This document shows, piece by piece, positions 20,080 to 29,424 of a stretch of DNA of 64,000 nucleotides. Both the position numbers and the translations under genes were made by a program. Within the stretch, counting starts at the first letter, position 1. Each line of letters begins with the position of its first letter. The stretch is from Lysobacter solisilvae (lineage in GTDB: Bacteria > Pseudomonadota > Gammaproteobacteria > Xanthomonadales > Xanthomonadaceae). The DNA lies in assembly GCF_016613535.2 (NCBI RefSeq), contig NZ_CP071518.1:124001-188000 (forward strand), written 5' to 3'. The notes beneath the pieces are model-generated. The model was not told the DNA's origin, made no database searches, and saw only the letters and a program-made list of their open reading frames with translations.

Positions 20080-20143
20080 GCCGCCATTGTACCGTGCGTC
20101 CGCGTCCGGCCCGGTGGCCAGAGGGCGGCCGAAACCCGCGGAT

Positions 20144-20962
20144 TCAGCGCTGCATCTGGCCCAGCTGCATCGCGCTGAGGCGATCGGAGGCGGTGCGTGC
20201 CGCGTCGGTGCCCGGGTAGCGGGAGACGACTTCGTTCAGCGCCGCCTGTGCGCCGTCGAAGTCGCGGGCGCCGTACATCGACAGCCCCACCTTCAGCAAG
20301 GCACCGGGGGCCTTGTCGTGGGTCGGGTAGCGATCGATCAGCATCTGGAACTGCTCGCGCGCCAGGGTGTAGTTCTGCGTGACGTAATAGCTTTCGCCCA
20401 GCCAGTACAGGGCGTTGGGCGCGAAACTGCCGCTGGGGTACTGCGCCAGGAAGCCCTGGAACAGTTCAGCGGCCTGGGCGTACTGCCCGGCCTTCAGGGC
20501 GCCGAAGGCTGCGTCGTAGGCGGCGCGTTCACCGGCACCCTGCGACAGGGCGCCCGGATCGCCATAGACAGCGGGCTGGCGGTCCTGCGGGACGGGGGCG
20601 GCGGCCTTGGGGGGCGTGGCCGGGGTCGTGACCGGCGTGGCAGGCGGCGTGATCGGCGCCGCACCGCCCTCGAGCCGGGCCAGCCGGCTGTCGAGATCGA
20701 TGTACTGGCTCTTGCTGGACGACAGCAGCTGCTGGTTCTGCTGCTGCAGCTCCTCAACCTGGGCCTGCAGCGTCTGCACCTCGGCACGCAGCTGGTTGAG
20801 CTGGTTGAGCATGTCCACATTGGCCTGGTTGTTGGCGGCCCGCGCCTCGAGCGTGGCCACGCGGTCGGCCAGGCTGACGCGCTGGGCGTGGGCCGGCGCG
20901 GCGAAGGCCAGGGTCAGGGCGACGGTGGCCAGGAGAAGACGAGGGCGCAGGGCAGGACGCAT
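20144..20962 (-). CDS. cpoB: Cell division coordinator CpoB (YbgF), periplasmic TPR protein
   Basis: CpoB couples Tol-Pal driven outer-membrane constriction to peptidoglycan synthesis by PBP1b. The 272-residue protein has a signal peptide ending APAHA in front of QRVSLADRV. A coiled-coil trimerisation segment (about residues 30-90, with LNQLNQLRAEVQTLQAQVEE) and a Pro/Ala linker follow. The C-terminal half is a TPR domain (AAYDAAFGALKAGQYAQAAE, YWLGESYYVTQNYTLAREQF and related repeats). It is the last tol gene of the cluster. Its functional partner PBP1b is encoded near the start of the window. Confidence 0.95.
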   Translation of the reverse strand: MRPALRPRLLLATVALTLAFAAPAHAQRVSLADRVATLEARAANNQANVDMLNQLNQLRAEVQTLQAQVEELQQQNQQLLSSSKSQYIDLDSRLARLEGGAAPITPPATPVTTPATPPKAAAPVPQDRQPAVYGDPGALSQGAGERAAYDAAFGALKAGQYAQAAELFQGFLAQYPSGSFAPNALYWLGESYYVTQNYTLAREQFQMLIDRYPTHDKAPGALLKVGLSMYGARDFDGAQAALNEVVSRYPGTDAARTASDRLSAMQLGQMQR

Positions 20963-21092
20963 GGCGGCTTTCCGGAAAATGGCGAGGACGAAGCAGATCT
21001 TGCGCGCCCGGGATCAACGGGGCCTGAGCGCGGTGCCGGATGGAACGACGGCCGACCCCGAGGGGCCGGCCGTCGCGCTCCAGCAGGGCGAA

Positions 21093-21608
21093 TCAACGCG
21101 CGGTGTAGACGATCTCGACGCGGCGGTTCTTGGCCCAGCAGTCTTCGGTCGAATCGGTGCAGGTCGGGCGCTCTTCGCCGTAGCTGCTGACCATGACCTG
21201 CGAGCCCGAGCCGCCGTTGGCCTGGATGCCCGAGGACACGCCGTTGCCGCGGCGCTCGCCCAGGCCCTGGTTGTACTCGCGGCTGCCGCGCTCGTCGGCG
21301 TGGCCTTCAAGGGTCATGCGCGAGGACGGACGGTCACGCAGGTACTTGGCGTGGCAGGCGACGATGGCCTGGAACTCGGGACGCAGCGAGTCCTGGTCGA
21401 AGTCGAAGTACACGACGCGCTGGCGCAGGCAGGCGTCGGTGTCCAGGTCTTCGGGACCGTAGGCGCCCGGCGTGGTCGGGGTCTCGGTGACCGGAGTGGT
21501 GGTGCTGGGACCGGTGTCGGCCGGCGGAACTTCCTTCACTTTCTTCGAGCAGGCCACGGCCGTGGTGCACAGCAGCGCGGCGACCAGAATGCGGGCGGTG
21601 TTGTTCAT
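21093..21608 (-). CDS. pal: Peptidoglycan-associated lipoprotein Pal
   Basis: Pal is the outer-membrane lipoprotein of the Tol-Pal system and binds meso-diaminopimelate in peptidoglycan. The 171-residue precursor has a lipobox with acylated Cys in TTAVACSKK and a Thr/Pro-rich linker. Its OmpA-like domain shows VVYFDFDQDSLRPEF, the peptidoglycan-binding LEGHADERGSREYNQGLGER, and NRRVEIVYTAR. A Cys-containing loop (PTCTDSTEDCWAKNRR) is inserted near the end, as in other Xanthomonadaceae. It follows tolB after a 269-bp gap holding a tandem repeat. Confidence 0.97.
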   Translation of the reverse strand: MNNTARILVAALLCTTAVACSKKVKEVPPADTGPSTTTPVTETPTTPGAYGPEDLDTDACLRQRVVYFDFDQDSLRPEFQAIVACHAKYLRDRPSSRMTLEGHADERGSREYNQGLGERRGNGVSSGIQANGGSGSQVMVSSYGEERPTCTDSTEDCWAKNRRVEIVYTAR

Positions 21609-21656
21609 GGTGTCCTCGTCTATGAGCTTGGAAACAGGGGGATGGCGCGGGTTGGC

Positions 21657-21738
21657 GATCGTGCTTTTTTAGGATCGTGCTTTTTCAAGATCGTGCTTCT
21701 TCAAGATCGGGTGCTTCTTGAAGATCTTGCTTCTGCAA
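21657..21738 (-). repeat. 16-bp tandem repeat, five copies, between tolB and pal
   Basis: On the plus strand the units run GATCGTGCTTTTTTAG (21657), GATCGTGCTTTTTCAA (21673), GATCGTGCTTCTTCAA (21689), an 18-bp variant (21705) and GATCTTGCTTCTGCAA (21723). Units three to five also create a perfect 7-bp stem, CTTCAAG at 21699-21705 with CTTGAAG at 21717-21723. The array is transcribed in the tolB-pal leader region and is much more AT-rich than its surroundings. Confidence 0.9.
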
Positions 21739-21877
21739 TCGTTCCATTGAAACGGTCTGCAGTCGCGGCGGAACGGATCGCTGACTCGCGCAGCGGTGGT
21801 GCCATCGGTGGCGCGGAGCGGCGGTGCATCCGAGGCGCGCCGCGCACCGTGTGGTTCGGGTGGTGGGTTCTTCGGAC

Positions 21878-23191
21878 TCAGGGATTCGGACGACCACGGA
21901 ACGGGCCCCACGCCGGTTCGCGCACGTCGCCATCGGCCAGTACCAGGCGCTGGCGCACGCGGGCGTCGGAGGAAACGGCGTACAGCACGTCCCGGCGGCC
22001 TTCACGGGCAGCATAAAGGATCATCATTCCATTGGGTGCGAAGCTGGGCGACTCGTCGAGCGAGCCGGGGGAGAGGTTGGTCCAGCTGCCGCCCACGCCG
22101 CGATCCATCATCGCGATGCGGTAGTTGCCCCCGCCCTGGGTGACGGCGATCTTCTTGCCGTCCGCCGAGACGGTCGGGTCGGCGTTGTAGCTGCCCTGGA
22201 AGGTGACGCGCGAGGCACCGCCACCGGAGGACGGCACCTGGTAGACCTGCGGCTTGCCGCCACGGTCGGACACGAAGTACAGGCTGGCGCCGTCGCCGCT
22301 CCACACCGCCGAGGTATCGATCGCGGAGTGGTTGGTGATCTGGGTCAGCGCGCGGCTGCCCAGGTCCATCACGTAGATCTCCGGGTTGCCGCTCTTGGAC
22401 AGCGTCAGTGCGAGTCGCCGGCCATCGGGCGAGAACGACGGAGCGCCGTTGATGCCGCGGAACCTGGCGATGTGCTCGCGCGCACCGCTGGCGATGGTCT
22501 GCACGTAGACCGACGAGTTGCCGCCCTCGTAGCTGACGTACGCCAGGCGGCCGCCATCCGGGCTCCACGCCGGCGATAGCAGCGGCTCGGTCGAGCGCAC
22601 GACGGTCTGCGGGTTGAAGCCGTCGCTGTCGGCGACCATCAGCGCATAGCGCGCACCCTTGCCCACGCCCGATGCGGTGACATAGGCGATGCGGGTGTAG
22701 AAGGCGCCGCGGACGCCGGTGATCTTCTCGTACACCGCGTCGGCGACCTGGTGGGCGACGTCGCGCATGGCGTTGGCGCGCGCGGTCAGCGCGTACCCCA
22801 GCAGGCGCTCGGTGGGCTTGGCCGTGTCGAACAGTTCGTACTCGACGCGGAAGCCGCCATCGCCGGTGTCGGCCACGCGTCCGACCAGGATGTAGTCCTG
22901 GTTGAGGGCGGTCCAAGTGGGAAAGTTGATCTCGCTGCCGCGCGAGGGCCGCTCGACGATGTCCTGCGGCGGCAGGCTGCGGAAGGCGCCGGACCGGTTG
23001 AGGTCGGCGGCGACCACCTGGGCGATGTCGGTCTGCATCCCGGGCGCCCCCTGCATCGGGATCACCGCGATCGGCGTGGCCGACGCGTTGCCACCGACGA
23101 TGTCGATGTCCAGGCCGCCCGATTGCGCGTGGGCCGCGAGCGGCATGAGGAGGACGAGCAGGCGGGTCAGCCAGGCGAGAGGTCGATTCAT
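21878..23191 (-). CDS. tolB: Tol-Pal system beta-propeller protein TolB
   Basis: TolB is the periplasmic protein that shuttles between Pal and TolA. The 437-residue precursor has a signal peptide ending LAAHAQSGG. An N-terminal alpha/beta domain binds TolA and starts with the LDIDIVGGNASATPI segment. A six-bladed propeller built from repeated WSPDG/FSPDG units follows (SPAWSPDGGRLAYVSYEGG, PSFSPDGRRLALTLSKSG, SFAPNGMMILYAA). Length and order are typical. It lies 109 bp downstream of tolA. Confidence 0.97.
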   Translation of the reverse strand: MNRPLAWLTRLLVLLMPLAAHAQSGGLDIDIVGGNASATPIAVIPMQGAPGMQTDIAQVVAADLNRSGAFRSLPPQDIVERPSRGSEINFPTWTALNQDYILVGRVADTGDGGFRVEYELFDTAKPTERLLGYALTARANAMRDVAHQVADAVYEKITGVRGAFYTRIAYVTASGVGKGARYALMVADSDGFNPQTVVRSTEPLLSPAWSPDGGRLAYVSYEGGNSSVYVQTIASGAREHIARFRGINGAPSFSPDGRRLALTLSKSGNPEIYVMDLGSRALTQITNHSAIDTSAVWSGDGASLYFVSDRGGKPQVYQVPSSGGGASRVTFQGSYNADPTVSADGKKIAVTQGGGNYRIAMMDRGVGGSWTNLSPGSLDESPSFAPNGMMILYAAREGRRDVLYAVSSDARVRQRLVLADGDVREPAWGPFRGRPNP

Positions 23192-23300
23192 CAGTGCTCC
23201 ATGCCAGATCCGGGATTGATCTGTTCAGGTTTGGGGGAATTGTTAACAGCTACCCGGTGAACGCTGGCTCAAAGCTGAACCAGCTGAACGTGCCAACTGA

Positions 23301-24230
23301 CTAGCGGTCTTCGGCACGGAAGTTGAGGTTGAGCTGGCGCGCGAACACCGACTCGAAGCCGGCGTACGGCAGCGGCTGGGCCTTGAGGACGGCCGCCTCG
23401 ACCGATCGCCGGCCCTGTTCGTCCAGCGCGCAGGGGGAGGCGACTTCGGCCGACATGACCTGCCCGCCCGGCAGCTGGCGGATGATCACGCGGCACTGGC
23501 TGCCCACCGCCACCGACTCGGGGCGGGTCCATTTCGACAGCACGGCGGCCTGGATCGCCGCGACGTAGCGGGCCCGCAGGCCGTCGTCCTGCCCGCCCGC
23601 CCCGGTGGCGGTGGCATCGGCCTGGGCCGCCGCTTCGGCGGCATTGCCCGCGCGGACCTGCGCCAGCTGCTGCAGGCGCTGCTCGGCCAAGTCGGCCTCG
23701 CGGGCGGCGGCGGCGCGGCGGCGGCGGATGTCCTCGAGCTGCTTCTGGCGCTGGCGCTCCATTTCGGTCAGCCGCTCCTGGCGCTGGGCGGCCTGCTGGC
23801 GCTCCTGCTCGGTCAGGTCCACCTGCTCCTGGCGCTGCTTGGCTTCCTGGACCTTGTCCTCGGTGGCCGGCGTCGGCGTGGGCTGGTCGGTGACTTCGGC
23901 CTGGTCGACCTCGTCGGGCACCGGGATGAAATCCTGTGGCTGCGGCTGCTCCTCGACCGGCTCGGGGAGCGGCTCGGGCAGTTCGGGCTCGGGTTCGGGT
24001 TCCGGCTCGGGCACGGGTTCGACGATGGGCTCGGGCTTCTGGCGCAGGGTGCGCTGCATGGCCGCGGACAAGTCGCTGGTGGCCATCAGCTCGGCCGAGA
24101 TCGCGCCCGCGGCCGCCGGCGCGCCGCTGCGGGTCCACCACATGCCGGCGAACAGCAGCAGGAACAGCAGCACGTGCAGCGCGATGGCAAGGCCAAGGGC
24201 GCGCGCGGTATCGCCCGGAGTTTCCTTCAT
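23301..24230 (-). CDS. tolA: Tol-Pal inner-membrane linker protein TolA
   Basis: The 309-residue TolA anchors in the inner membrane (ALGLAIALHVLLFLLLFAGM, about residues 10-30) and reaches across the periplasm. A Pro/Glu-rich stretch is followed by a long charged helix rich in Gln, Arg, Glu and Ala (about residues 120-220). The C-terminal domain contacts TolB and Pal and contains LSKWTRPESVAVGSQCRVII and QLPGGQVMSAEVASPCALDE. The start at 24230 (MKETPGDTARALG) is chosen because an upstream extension to 24305 lacks TolA character. It overlaps nothing and follows tolR by 61 bp. Confidence 0.93.
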   Translation of the reverse strand: MKETPGDTARALGLAIALHVLLFLLLFAGMWWTRSGAPAAAGAISAELMATSDLSAAMQRTLRQKPEPIVEPVPEPEPEPEPELPEPLPEPVEEQPQPQDFIPVPDEVDQAEVTDQPTPTPATEDKVQEAKQRQEQVDLTEQERQQAAQRQERLTEMERQRQKQLEDIRRRRAAAAREADLAEQRLQQLAQVRAGNAAEAAAQADATATGAGGQDDGLRARYVAAIQAAVLSKWTRPESVAVGSQCRVIIRQLPGGQVMSAEVASPCALDEQGRRSVEAAVLKAQPLPYAGFESVFARQLNLNFRAEDR

Positions 24231-24291
24231 GGCTGCGCCCCGCCGGACGCACCGGCCAGGCGGACCGCGACCATGCGGGCGGATCCCTCGA

Positions 24292-24735
24292 TCACTTGGC
24301 GGCACCCTGCTTGGGCTGGCTCATCAGCCCGATCTTCTTGACCTGCGCGCGCTGGAGCAGCTCCATCACGTTCATCACGTCCTGGTACTTGCCCTCGCCG
24401 TAACCGGCGACGAAGACCGACGCGTCCTGGTTCTGGGCGACGATCGCGCGCACGCGCGCCTCCAGGCCCTGGGCGGTGACCGTTTCGTTCTGCCCGGCCT
24501 TCACCGCCAGGGCGAGCGCGCCGTCGGGATACACGCTGACGACGATCGGGTCCTCTTTCGCGTTGACCGACTTGGCGTTCGAGCGCGGCAGGTCGACGTC
24601 CACGCCGAGCGTCAGCAGCGGCGCGGTGACCATGAAGATCACCAGCAGCACCAGCATCACGTCGATGTAGGGGACGACGTTGATCTCGGCCTTGAGCTTG
24701 CGCTTGCGATGGCGGCGCATGGAAAGGGCGGTCAT
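24292..24735 (-). CDS. tolR: Tol-Pal system protein TolR
   Basis: TolR is the ExbD-like component of the proton-driven TolQR motor. The 147-residue protein has a basic N-terminus, one transmembrane helix with the essential aspartate (AEINVVPYIDVMLVLLVIFM), and a periplasmic domain. The start at 24735 follows a GAGGAA ribosome-binding site; an upstream ATG at 24762 would lie in the repeat array and is rejected. The gene sits between tolQ and tolA, as expected. Confidence 0.96.
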   Translation of the reverse strand: MTALSMRRHRKRKLKAEINVVPYIDVMLVLLVIFMVTAPLLTLGVDVDLPRSNAKSVNAKEDPIVVSVYPDGALALAVKAGQNETVTAQGLEARVRAIVAQNQDASVFVAGYGEGKYQDVMNVMELLQRAQVKKIGLMSQPKQGAAK

Positions 24736-24756
24736 GGCGTGTTCCTCGTAAATCCT

Positions 24757-24806
24757 GGTCAAACAGCCCGGTCAAACAGCCCGGTCAACAGCCGGGTCAA
24801 CGGCCG
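24757..24806. repeat. 12-13-bp tandem repeat, four copies, between tolQ and tolR
   Basis: The plus strand shows GGTCAAACAGCCC at 24757-24769 and 24770-24782, then the shorter variants GGTCAACAGCCG (24783-24794) and GGTCAACGGCCG (24795-24806). The array fills most of the 90-bp gap and lies just upstream of the tolR ribosome-binding site. Confidence 0.85.
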
Positions 24807-24825
24807 GGGCGGGCCGTCGGGGTCG

Positions 24826-25626
24826 TCATTCGTCCACGTGCGCCTGGCGCTGCAGGATCGAGGAGAACTCCTCGGCGAAGGCGTCGTAACGCACGGCCAG
24901 CCGCTCGACGCCATTGGCGAAGCGGTTGTAGGCCCAGACGGCGGGGATGGCGACGAACAGGCCCATCGCGGTGGCCAGCAGCGCCTCGGAGATGCCCGGT
25001 GCGACGTCCTTGATGCCCACCTGCGCGCCGCTGGCGAGCAGGCCGTGCATCGTCACCATGATCCCGAACACGGTGCCGACCAGGCCGATGTAGGGCGCGG
25101 TGGAGCCGATGTTGGCCAGCAGTTCCAGGTTGTGCTCCAAGCCGTCGATCTCGCGCGAGCCGGTCGCGCGCATCGCCCGCTGCGCGCCTTCGAGCTGCAC
25201 CCGCGCGTCGGTGCTCCTGCGCTGGCGCAGGCGGTCGAACTCGCGGAAGCCGGCCTCGAAGATGGATTCCAGGCCGCCGATCGGACCGCGGCCCTGGGTG
25301 GCGCCGGCATAGAGCTTGGTCAGCTCGGCGCCAGACCAGAAGCGTTCCTCGAAACGCTCGGCCTCCTTCTGCGCGCGGGCGATGACGCTGCGCTTGCGGA
25401 AGATGATCACCCATGACACGACCGAGGCGACGATCAGCAGCGCCATGATCAGCTGCACGGGGAGGCTGGCGTCGAGCACGAGCTGCAGCAGGTTCAACTC
25501 GCTGCCGCCCGGCGCGGCGGCGACGCCGGCGACGGCCTGCTGCGCCAGTTCCGCGGACTGCGCGGGCGCATCCTCGGGCAGCGCTTCGACGGTGGCCTGC
25601 ATGGCGATGAGGGTTGCGGGGGTCAT
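24826..25626 (-). CDS. tolQ: Tol-Pal system protein TolQ
   Basis: TolQ is the MotA/ExbB-like proton-channel subunit. The 266-residue protein has three membrane segments: SLPVQLIMALLIVASVVSWV near residue 55, GSTAPYIGLVGTVFGIMVTM near 170, and SEALLATAMGLFVAIPAVWA near 210. The latter two carry the conserved family signature. A N-terminal extension of about 45 residues (QSAELAQQAVAGVAAA) is longer than in E. coli. Its ATG at 25626 overlaps the ybgC stop by 4 bp (ATGA), indicating translational coupling. Confidence 0.96.
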   Translation of the reverse strand: MTPATLIAMQATVEALPEDAPAQSAELAQQAVAGVAAAPGGSELNLLQLVLDASLPVQLIMALLIVASVVSWVIIFRKRSVIARAQKEAERFEERFWSGAELTKLYAGATQGRGPIGGLESIFEAGFREFDRLRQRRSTDARVQLEGAQRAMRATGSREIDGLEHNLELLANIGSTAPYIGLVGTVFGIMVTMHGLLASGAQVGIKDVAPGISEALLATAMGLFVAIPAVWAYNRFANGVERLAVRYDAFAEEFSSILQRQAHVDE

Positions 25627-26030
25627 TCGTCGTTCTCCACCAGGGCGTTCAATTCGTCATACAGCGGTTGCGGGATGGGCGCGGGACGGAAGTCGATGCC
25701 CAGCGCCGCCACGCGGACCTGGGCGGTGAGCAGCAGGTCCGGACCACGCCGGATCTGCTGGCCGAACACCAGGCTGGCGCGCCGGCACTCGCGGACGCGG
25801 GCGGTGACTTCCAGCGCATCGTCCAGCCGCGCCGGTTTCAGGAAATCCAGCTGCATCGCGCGGACCGCGAACAGCAGGCCGTATTCGCGCCGCAGCAGGT
25901 CCTGGCCGTAGCCCTGCGCACGCATCCATTCGCTGCGCGCGCGCTCCAGGAACGCGACGTACTGCGCGTGGTACACGACACCACCGGCGTCGGTATCTTC
26001 CCAGTAAATCCGGACAGAGTGGCTGAACAT
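25623..26030 (-). CDS. ybgC: Tol-Pal-associated acyl-CoA thioesterase YbgC
   Basis: A hotdog-fold thioesterase of 135 residues that opens every canonical tol-pal operon and acts on short acyl-CoA or acyl-ACP esters. The catalytic motif is YWEDTDAGGVVYHAQYVAFL, with the Asp and the Tyr-His pair. The helix FLERARSEWMRAQGYGQDLL follows. It overlaps tolQ by 4 bp. A 236-bp gap separates it from ruvB upstream; no promoter is obvious there. Confidence 0.96.
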   Translation of the reverse strand: MFSHSVRIYWEDTDAGGVVYHAQYVAFLERARSEWMRAQGYGQDLLRREYGLLFAVRAMQLDFLKPARLDDALEVTARVRECRRASLVFGQQIRRGPDLLLTAQVRVAALGIDFRPAPIPQPLYDELNALVENDE

Positions 26031-26266
26031 GCGTTAAGAAACGGCGCTCACGGGAAGGGGGATTGCGAAGAAGCCAGGGCATGCGATCGCGGTGCGCGCG
26101 CTGCGGGAGATCTTGACAGGCCCGCTGCGGCATTGGTCATGACCATTGCACGGGCGATCGAGAACTGCGGGGCATGCACGGTGGGAAGTGCGAACTCCAA
26201 CCGTCCGCGAGCACCGGCGACGTGCTGCTGCGTGGCCGATCGCGCCCGCAGACCGGCGCGGCGCAC

Positions 26267-27340
26267 TCACGTGGCCTGTTCCTCGTTCCCCGGTTCCTGA
26301 TTTGGGGTGTCCAGCCTTTCGGCGAACAGGTCCTTTGCCCCCGCCTTGGGCCTGAAACCCATGTGGCGATAGGCCTTGGGCGTCGCCATCCGGCCGCGTG
26401 CCGAGCGCACCAGGTACCCCTGCTGGATCAGGTAGGGCTCGATCACGTCCTCGAGGGTGCCGCGCTCCTCGCTGAGCGCCGCGGCCAGGGATTCCACGCC
26501 CACCGGGCCGCCGTCGAAGGCTTCGATGATCGTCGTGAGCATGCGACGGTCGAGGTCGTCGAACCCTTCCGCATCCACCTTGAGCATCTTCATCGCCGAG
26601 TCGGCGGTCTCGCGCGTGATCGCACCGTCGGCCCTGACCTGCGCGTAGTCGCGCACGCGGCGCAGCAGGCGGTTGGCGATGCGGGGCGTGCCGCGGGAGC
26701 GGCGCGCGATCTCCGCGGCGCCATGCGGGTCGCAGTCGATGCCCAGGATCTGCGCGGAGCGACGCACGATGCGGGTCAGCTCTTCGGCGCTGTAGAACTC
26801 CAGGCGCTGGACGATGCCGAAGCGGTCGCGCAGCGGCGCGGTCAGCAGGCCGGCGCGGGTGGTCGCCCCGATCAGGGTGAAGGGCGGCAGGTCGAGCTTG
26901 ATCGAACGGGCCGCCGGGCCCTCCCCGATCATGATGTCGATCTGGTAGTCCTCCATCGCCGGGTACAGCACCTCCTCGACGACGGGCGACAGGCGGTGGA
27001 TCTCGTCGATGAAAAGCACGTCGTGCGGCTGCAGGTTGGTCAGCAGCGCGGCCAGGTCGCCGGCCTTCTCGATGACCGGACCCGAGGTCTGGCGCAGGTT
27101 CACGCCCAGTTCGTTGGCGATGACGTGGCTCAGCGTGGTCTTGCCCAGTCCGGGCGGGCCGAAGATCAGCACGTGGTCGAGTGCCTCGCCCCGTCCCCTG
27201 GCCGCCGAGATGTAGATCTGCATCTGTTCCCGCACGGGCGCCTGGCCCAGGTACTCGTCCAGCCGCCGGGGCCGGATCGACGCTTCGATGGCGTCCTCTT
27301 CGCGGGTGGCGGCGGGCGAGACGATGCGTGGGTCGGTCAT
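26267..27340 (-). CDS. ruvB: Holliday junction branch-migration helicase RuvB
   Basis: RuvB is the hexameric AAA+ motor that drives branch migration with RuvA. The 357-residue protein has Walker [14 protein letters not shown] and Walker [21 protein letters not shown]. Sensor 1 is [19 protein letters not shown], and the arginine-rich winged-helix C-terminus includes [16 protein letters not shown]. The start at 27340 ([12 protein letters not shown]) is chosen because the longer open frame to 27409 reads through an intergenic inverted repeat. It is separated from ruvCA by kup, a local arrangement. Confidence 0.97.
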   Translation of the reverse strand: MTDPRIVSPAATREEDAIEASIRPRRLDEYLGQAPVREQMQIYISAARGRGEALDHVLIFGPPGLGKTTLSHVIANELGVNLRQTSGPVIEKAGDLAALLTNLQPHDVLFIDEIHRLSPVVEEVLYPAMEDYQIDIMIGEGPAARSIKLDLPPFTLIGATTRAGLLTAPLRDRFGIVQRLEFYSAEELTRIVRRSAQILGIDCDPHGAAEIARRSRGTPRIANRLLRRVRDYAQVRADGAITRETADSAMKMLKVDAEGFDDLDRRMLTTIIEAFDGGPVGVESLAAALSEERGTLEDVIEPYLIQQGYLVRSARGRMATPKAYRHMGFRPKAGAKDLFAERLDTPNQEPGNEEQAT

Positions 27341-27364
27341 GGGGGGATTGTGGGGCAGAAATGA

Positions 27365-27444
27365 GGGGGAGAGGAGTGAGAAATGAGAGAAAGCATCAGC
27401 CGGCGCCAAGGGATGGCTTTTCCTCTCTTCTCACTCCTACCCCC
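27365..27444. repeat. Imperfect inverted repeat between kup and ruvB
   Basis: The left arm at 27365-27394 (GGGGGAGAGGAGTGAGAAAT, continuing to AAGC) pairs with the right arm at 27416-27444. The arms are about 30 bp long and have a 21-bp loop. The core AGTGAGAA / TTCTCACT is perfect. It almost fills the 117-bp intercistronic space and would fold into a long hairpin in the transcript. No T-run follows on either strand, so it is not a standard terminator. Confidence 0.75.
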
Positions 27445-27457
27445 TGACTCCTGCGCT

Positions 27458-29374
27458 TCAGATCTCGACCTGCGCGCCCAGCTCCACCAGCCGATTGCTC
27501 GGAATCCGGAAGAAGCCCGTGGCGGGGGCGGCATTGCGATGCATGACCGCGAACAGCTTGTCGCGCCACACCGGCATGCCGCGGTGGCGGCTGGCGATGA
27601 CGGTCTCGCGGCTGGCGAAGTACGTGGTGTCCATCGGATCGAAATGGATGCCGCCCTGGTCGCAGCTGCGCATCAGCGCGAGCGGGACGTCGGGCGTCTC
27701 CATGAAGCCGAAGCGGATGACCACGCGGTAGAAGTCCTCGCCGCCGATGGAATCGATCTTGAGGCGACGGTCGCGCGCCGCGTAGGGCACGTTGAGCGTT
27801 TCCACCGTCAGGAAGGCATTGCGTTCGTGCAGCACCTTGTTGTGCTTGAGGTTGTGCAGCAGTGCATGCGGCACCACGCCGGTCTGCGCGGTCATGAACA
27901 CGGCGGTGCCCGGAACGCGCACCGGTGGCGCCAGCATCAGGCCGGGCAGGAAGGTGTCGAGCTGGATGCCCTCCTTGCGGATTTCGGCGTGCAGCAGCTC
28001 GCGGCCGCGGCGCCAGGTGCGCAGCACGGTGAACACCAGCAGGCCGAGCACCACCGGGAACCATGCGCCGTCGAGGAACTTCACGCCATTGGCCACCAGG
28101 AACGCCAGCTCGATGACCGCGAACAGCACGCACAGCGGCAGCACCCAGGTCCGATGCCGGGGCCAGGTGGCGCGGGCCACCAGCGCCAGCAGCAGGGTGT
28201 CGATCAGCATCGTGCCCGACACCGACACGCCGTAGGCAGAGGCCAGCGCCGTCGAGGTCCGGAAGGTCAGCACCAGGGTGATCACCGCCAGCATCAGCGT
28301 CCAGTTGATCGCCGGGATGTAGATCTGCCCGATGGTTTCCTTGGAGGTGTGCTTGATCTGCATGCGCGGGATGTAACCCAGCTGCATCGCCTGCCGCGCC
28401 ACCGAATATGCCCCGGTGATCACCGCCTGCGACGCGATCACCGCCGCGGCCGTGGCCAGCACGATCATCGGGTACAGCGCCCACTGCGGGATGCCCAGGT
28501 AGAAGGGATTCTTCGCCGCGGCGGGGTTGTCCAGCAGCAGCGCGCCCTGCCCCAGGTAGTTCAGCATCAGTGCCGGCAGCACGAAGAAGTACCAGCCATA
28601 GCGGATCGGCTTGGCGCCGAAATGGCCCATGTCGGCGTACAGCGCCTCGCCGCCGGTGACCGCCAGCACCACCGCGCCCAGGATGAAGATGCCGTGCCAG
28701 CCGTGCTCGATGAAGAAGCGGGCGCCCCACAACGGGTTGAAGGCCTTGAGGACTTCCGGGCTCTGTCCGATGTTGTGCAGGCCGATCGCGGCCAGGGCCG
28801 CGAACCAGAGCAGCGTGATCGGGCCGAACACCTTGCCCACCTTGTGCGTGCCGAAGCGCTGGGTGGCGAACAGCGCCATCAGCACCAGCACGGTCAACGG
28901 CACGACATAGGCATGCAGTTTCGGGGCGGCCACCTCCAGCCCTTCGATCGCCGACAGCGTGGTGATCGCGGGCGTGATCACACCGTCGCCGAAGAACAGC
29001 GACGCGCCGAAGATACCCAGGATCCCCACCGCATACGCGGAACGCGAGCCCTTGCCGAGCGTGCGCTGGGCCAGCGCCATCAGCGCCATGATGCCGCCCT
29101 CGCCTTCGTTGTCGGCGCGCATGATGATCGTCACGTACTTGAGCGTGACCACGATCATCAGCGCCCAGAAGATCAGCGACAGGATGCCGAGCACGGTGTC
29201 GTGGTTGGCGACCAGGCCGTAGTGCGGCGTGAACGCTTCCTTCAGCGTGTACAGGGGACTGGTGCCGATGTCGCCGAAGACGACACCGATCGCACCGACC
29301 ACCAGGCCCGCGAGGCCGACGCTGCCGTGCCCGTTGTGGCCGTGCGAAGGGGTGGAACTAGCGGTACTGGCCAT
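27458..29374 (-). CDS. kup: Low-affinity potassium transporter Kup
   Basis: Kup imports potassium with protons across the inner membrane. The 638-residue protein has about twelve hydrophobic segments. The family motifs are [16 protein letters not shown] at the N-terminus, [33 protein letters not shown] and GQGALLL. A soluble C-terminal domain of roughly 180 residues follows. Its presence between ruvA and ruvB breaks the usual ruv order but is seen in relatives. An ATG at 29374 gives the normal length. Confidence 0.96.
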   Translation of the reverse strand: MASTASSTPSHGHNGHGSVGLAGLVVGAIGVVFGDIGTSPLYTLKEAFTPHYGLVANHDTVLGILSLIFWALMIVVTLKYVTIIMRADNEGEGGIMALMALAQRTLGKGSRSAYAVGILGIFGASLFFGDGVITPAITTLSAIEGLEVAAPKLHAYVVPLTVLVLMALFATQRFGTHKVGKVFGPITLLWFAALAAIGLHNIGQSPEVLKAFNPLWGARFFIEHGWHGIFILGAVVLAVTGGEALYADMGHFGAKPIRYGWYFFVLPALMLNYLGQGALLLDNPAAAKNPFYLGIPQWALYPMIVLATAAAVIASQAVITGAYSVARQAMQLGYIPRMQIKHTSKETIGQIYIPAINWTLMLAVITLVLTFRTSTALASAYGVSVSGTMLIDTLLLALVARATWPRHRTWVLPLCVLFAVIELAFLVANGVKFLDGAWFPVVLGLLVFTVLRTWRRGRELLHAEIRKEGIQLDTFLPGLMLAPPVRVPGTAVFMTAQTGVVPHALLHNLKHNKVLHERNAFLTVETLNVPYAARDRRLKIDSIGGEDFYRVVIRFGFMETPDVPLALMRSCDQGGIHFDPMDTTYFASRETVIASRHRGMPVWRDKLFAVMHRNAAPATGFFRIPSNRLVELGAQVEI

Positions 29375-29424
29375 GGGCCTTCCGGGAACGTGCGGGGTCG
29401 GGCGGGCTGGACGGACGGGCCGGC

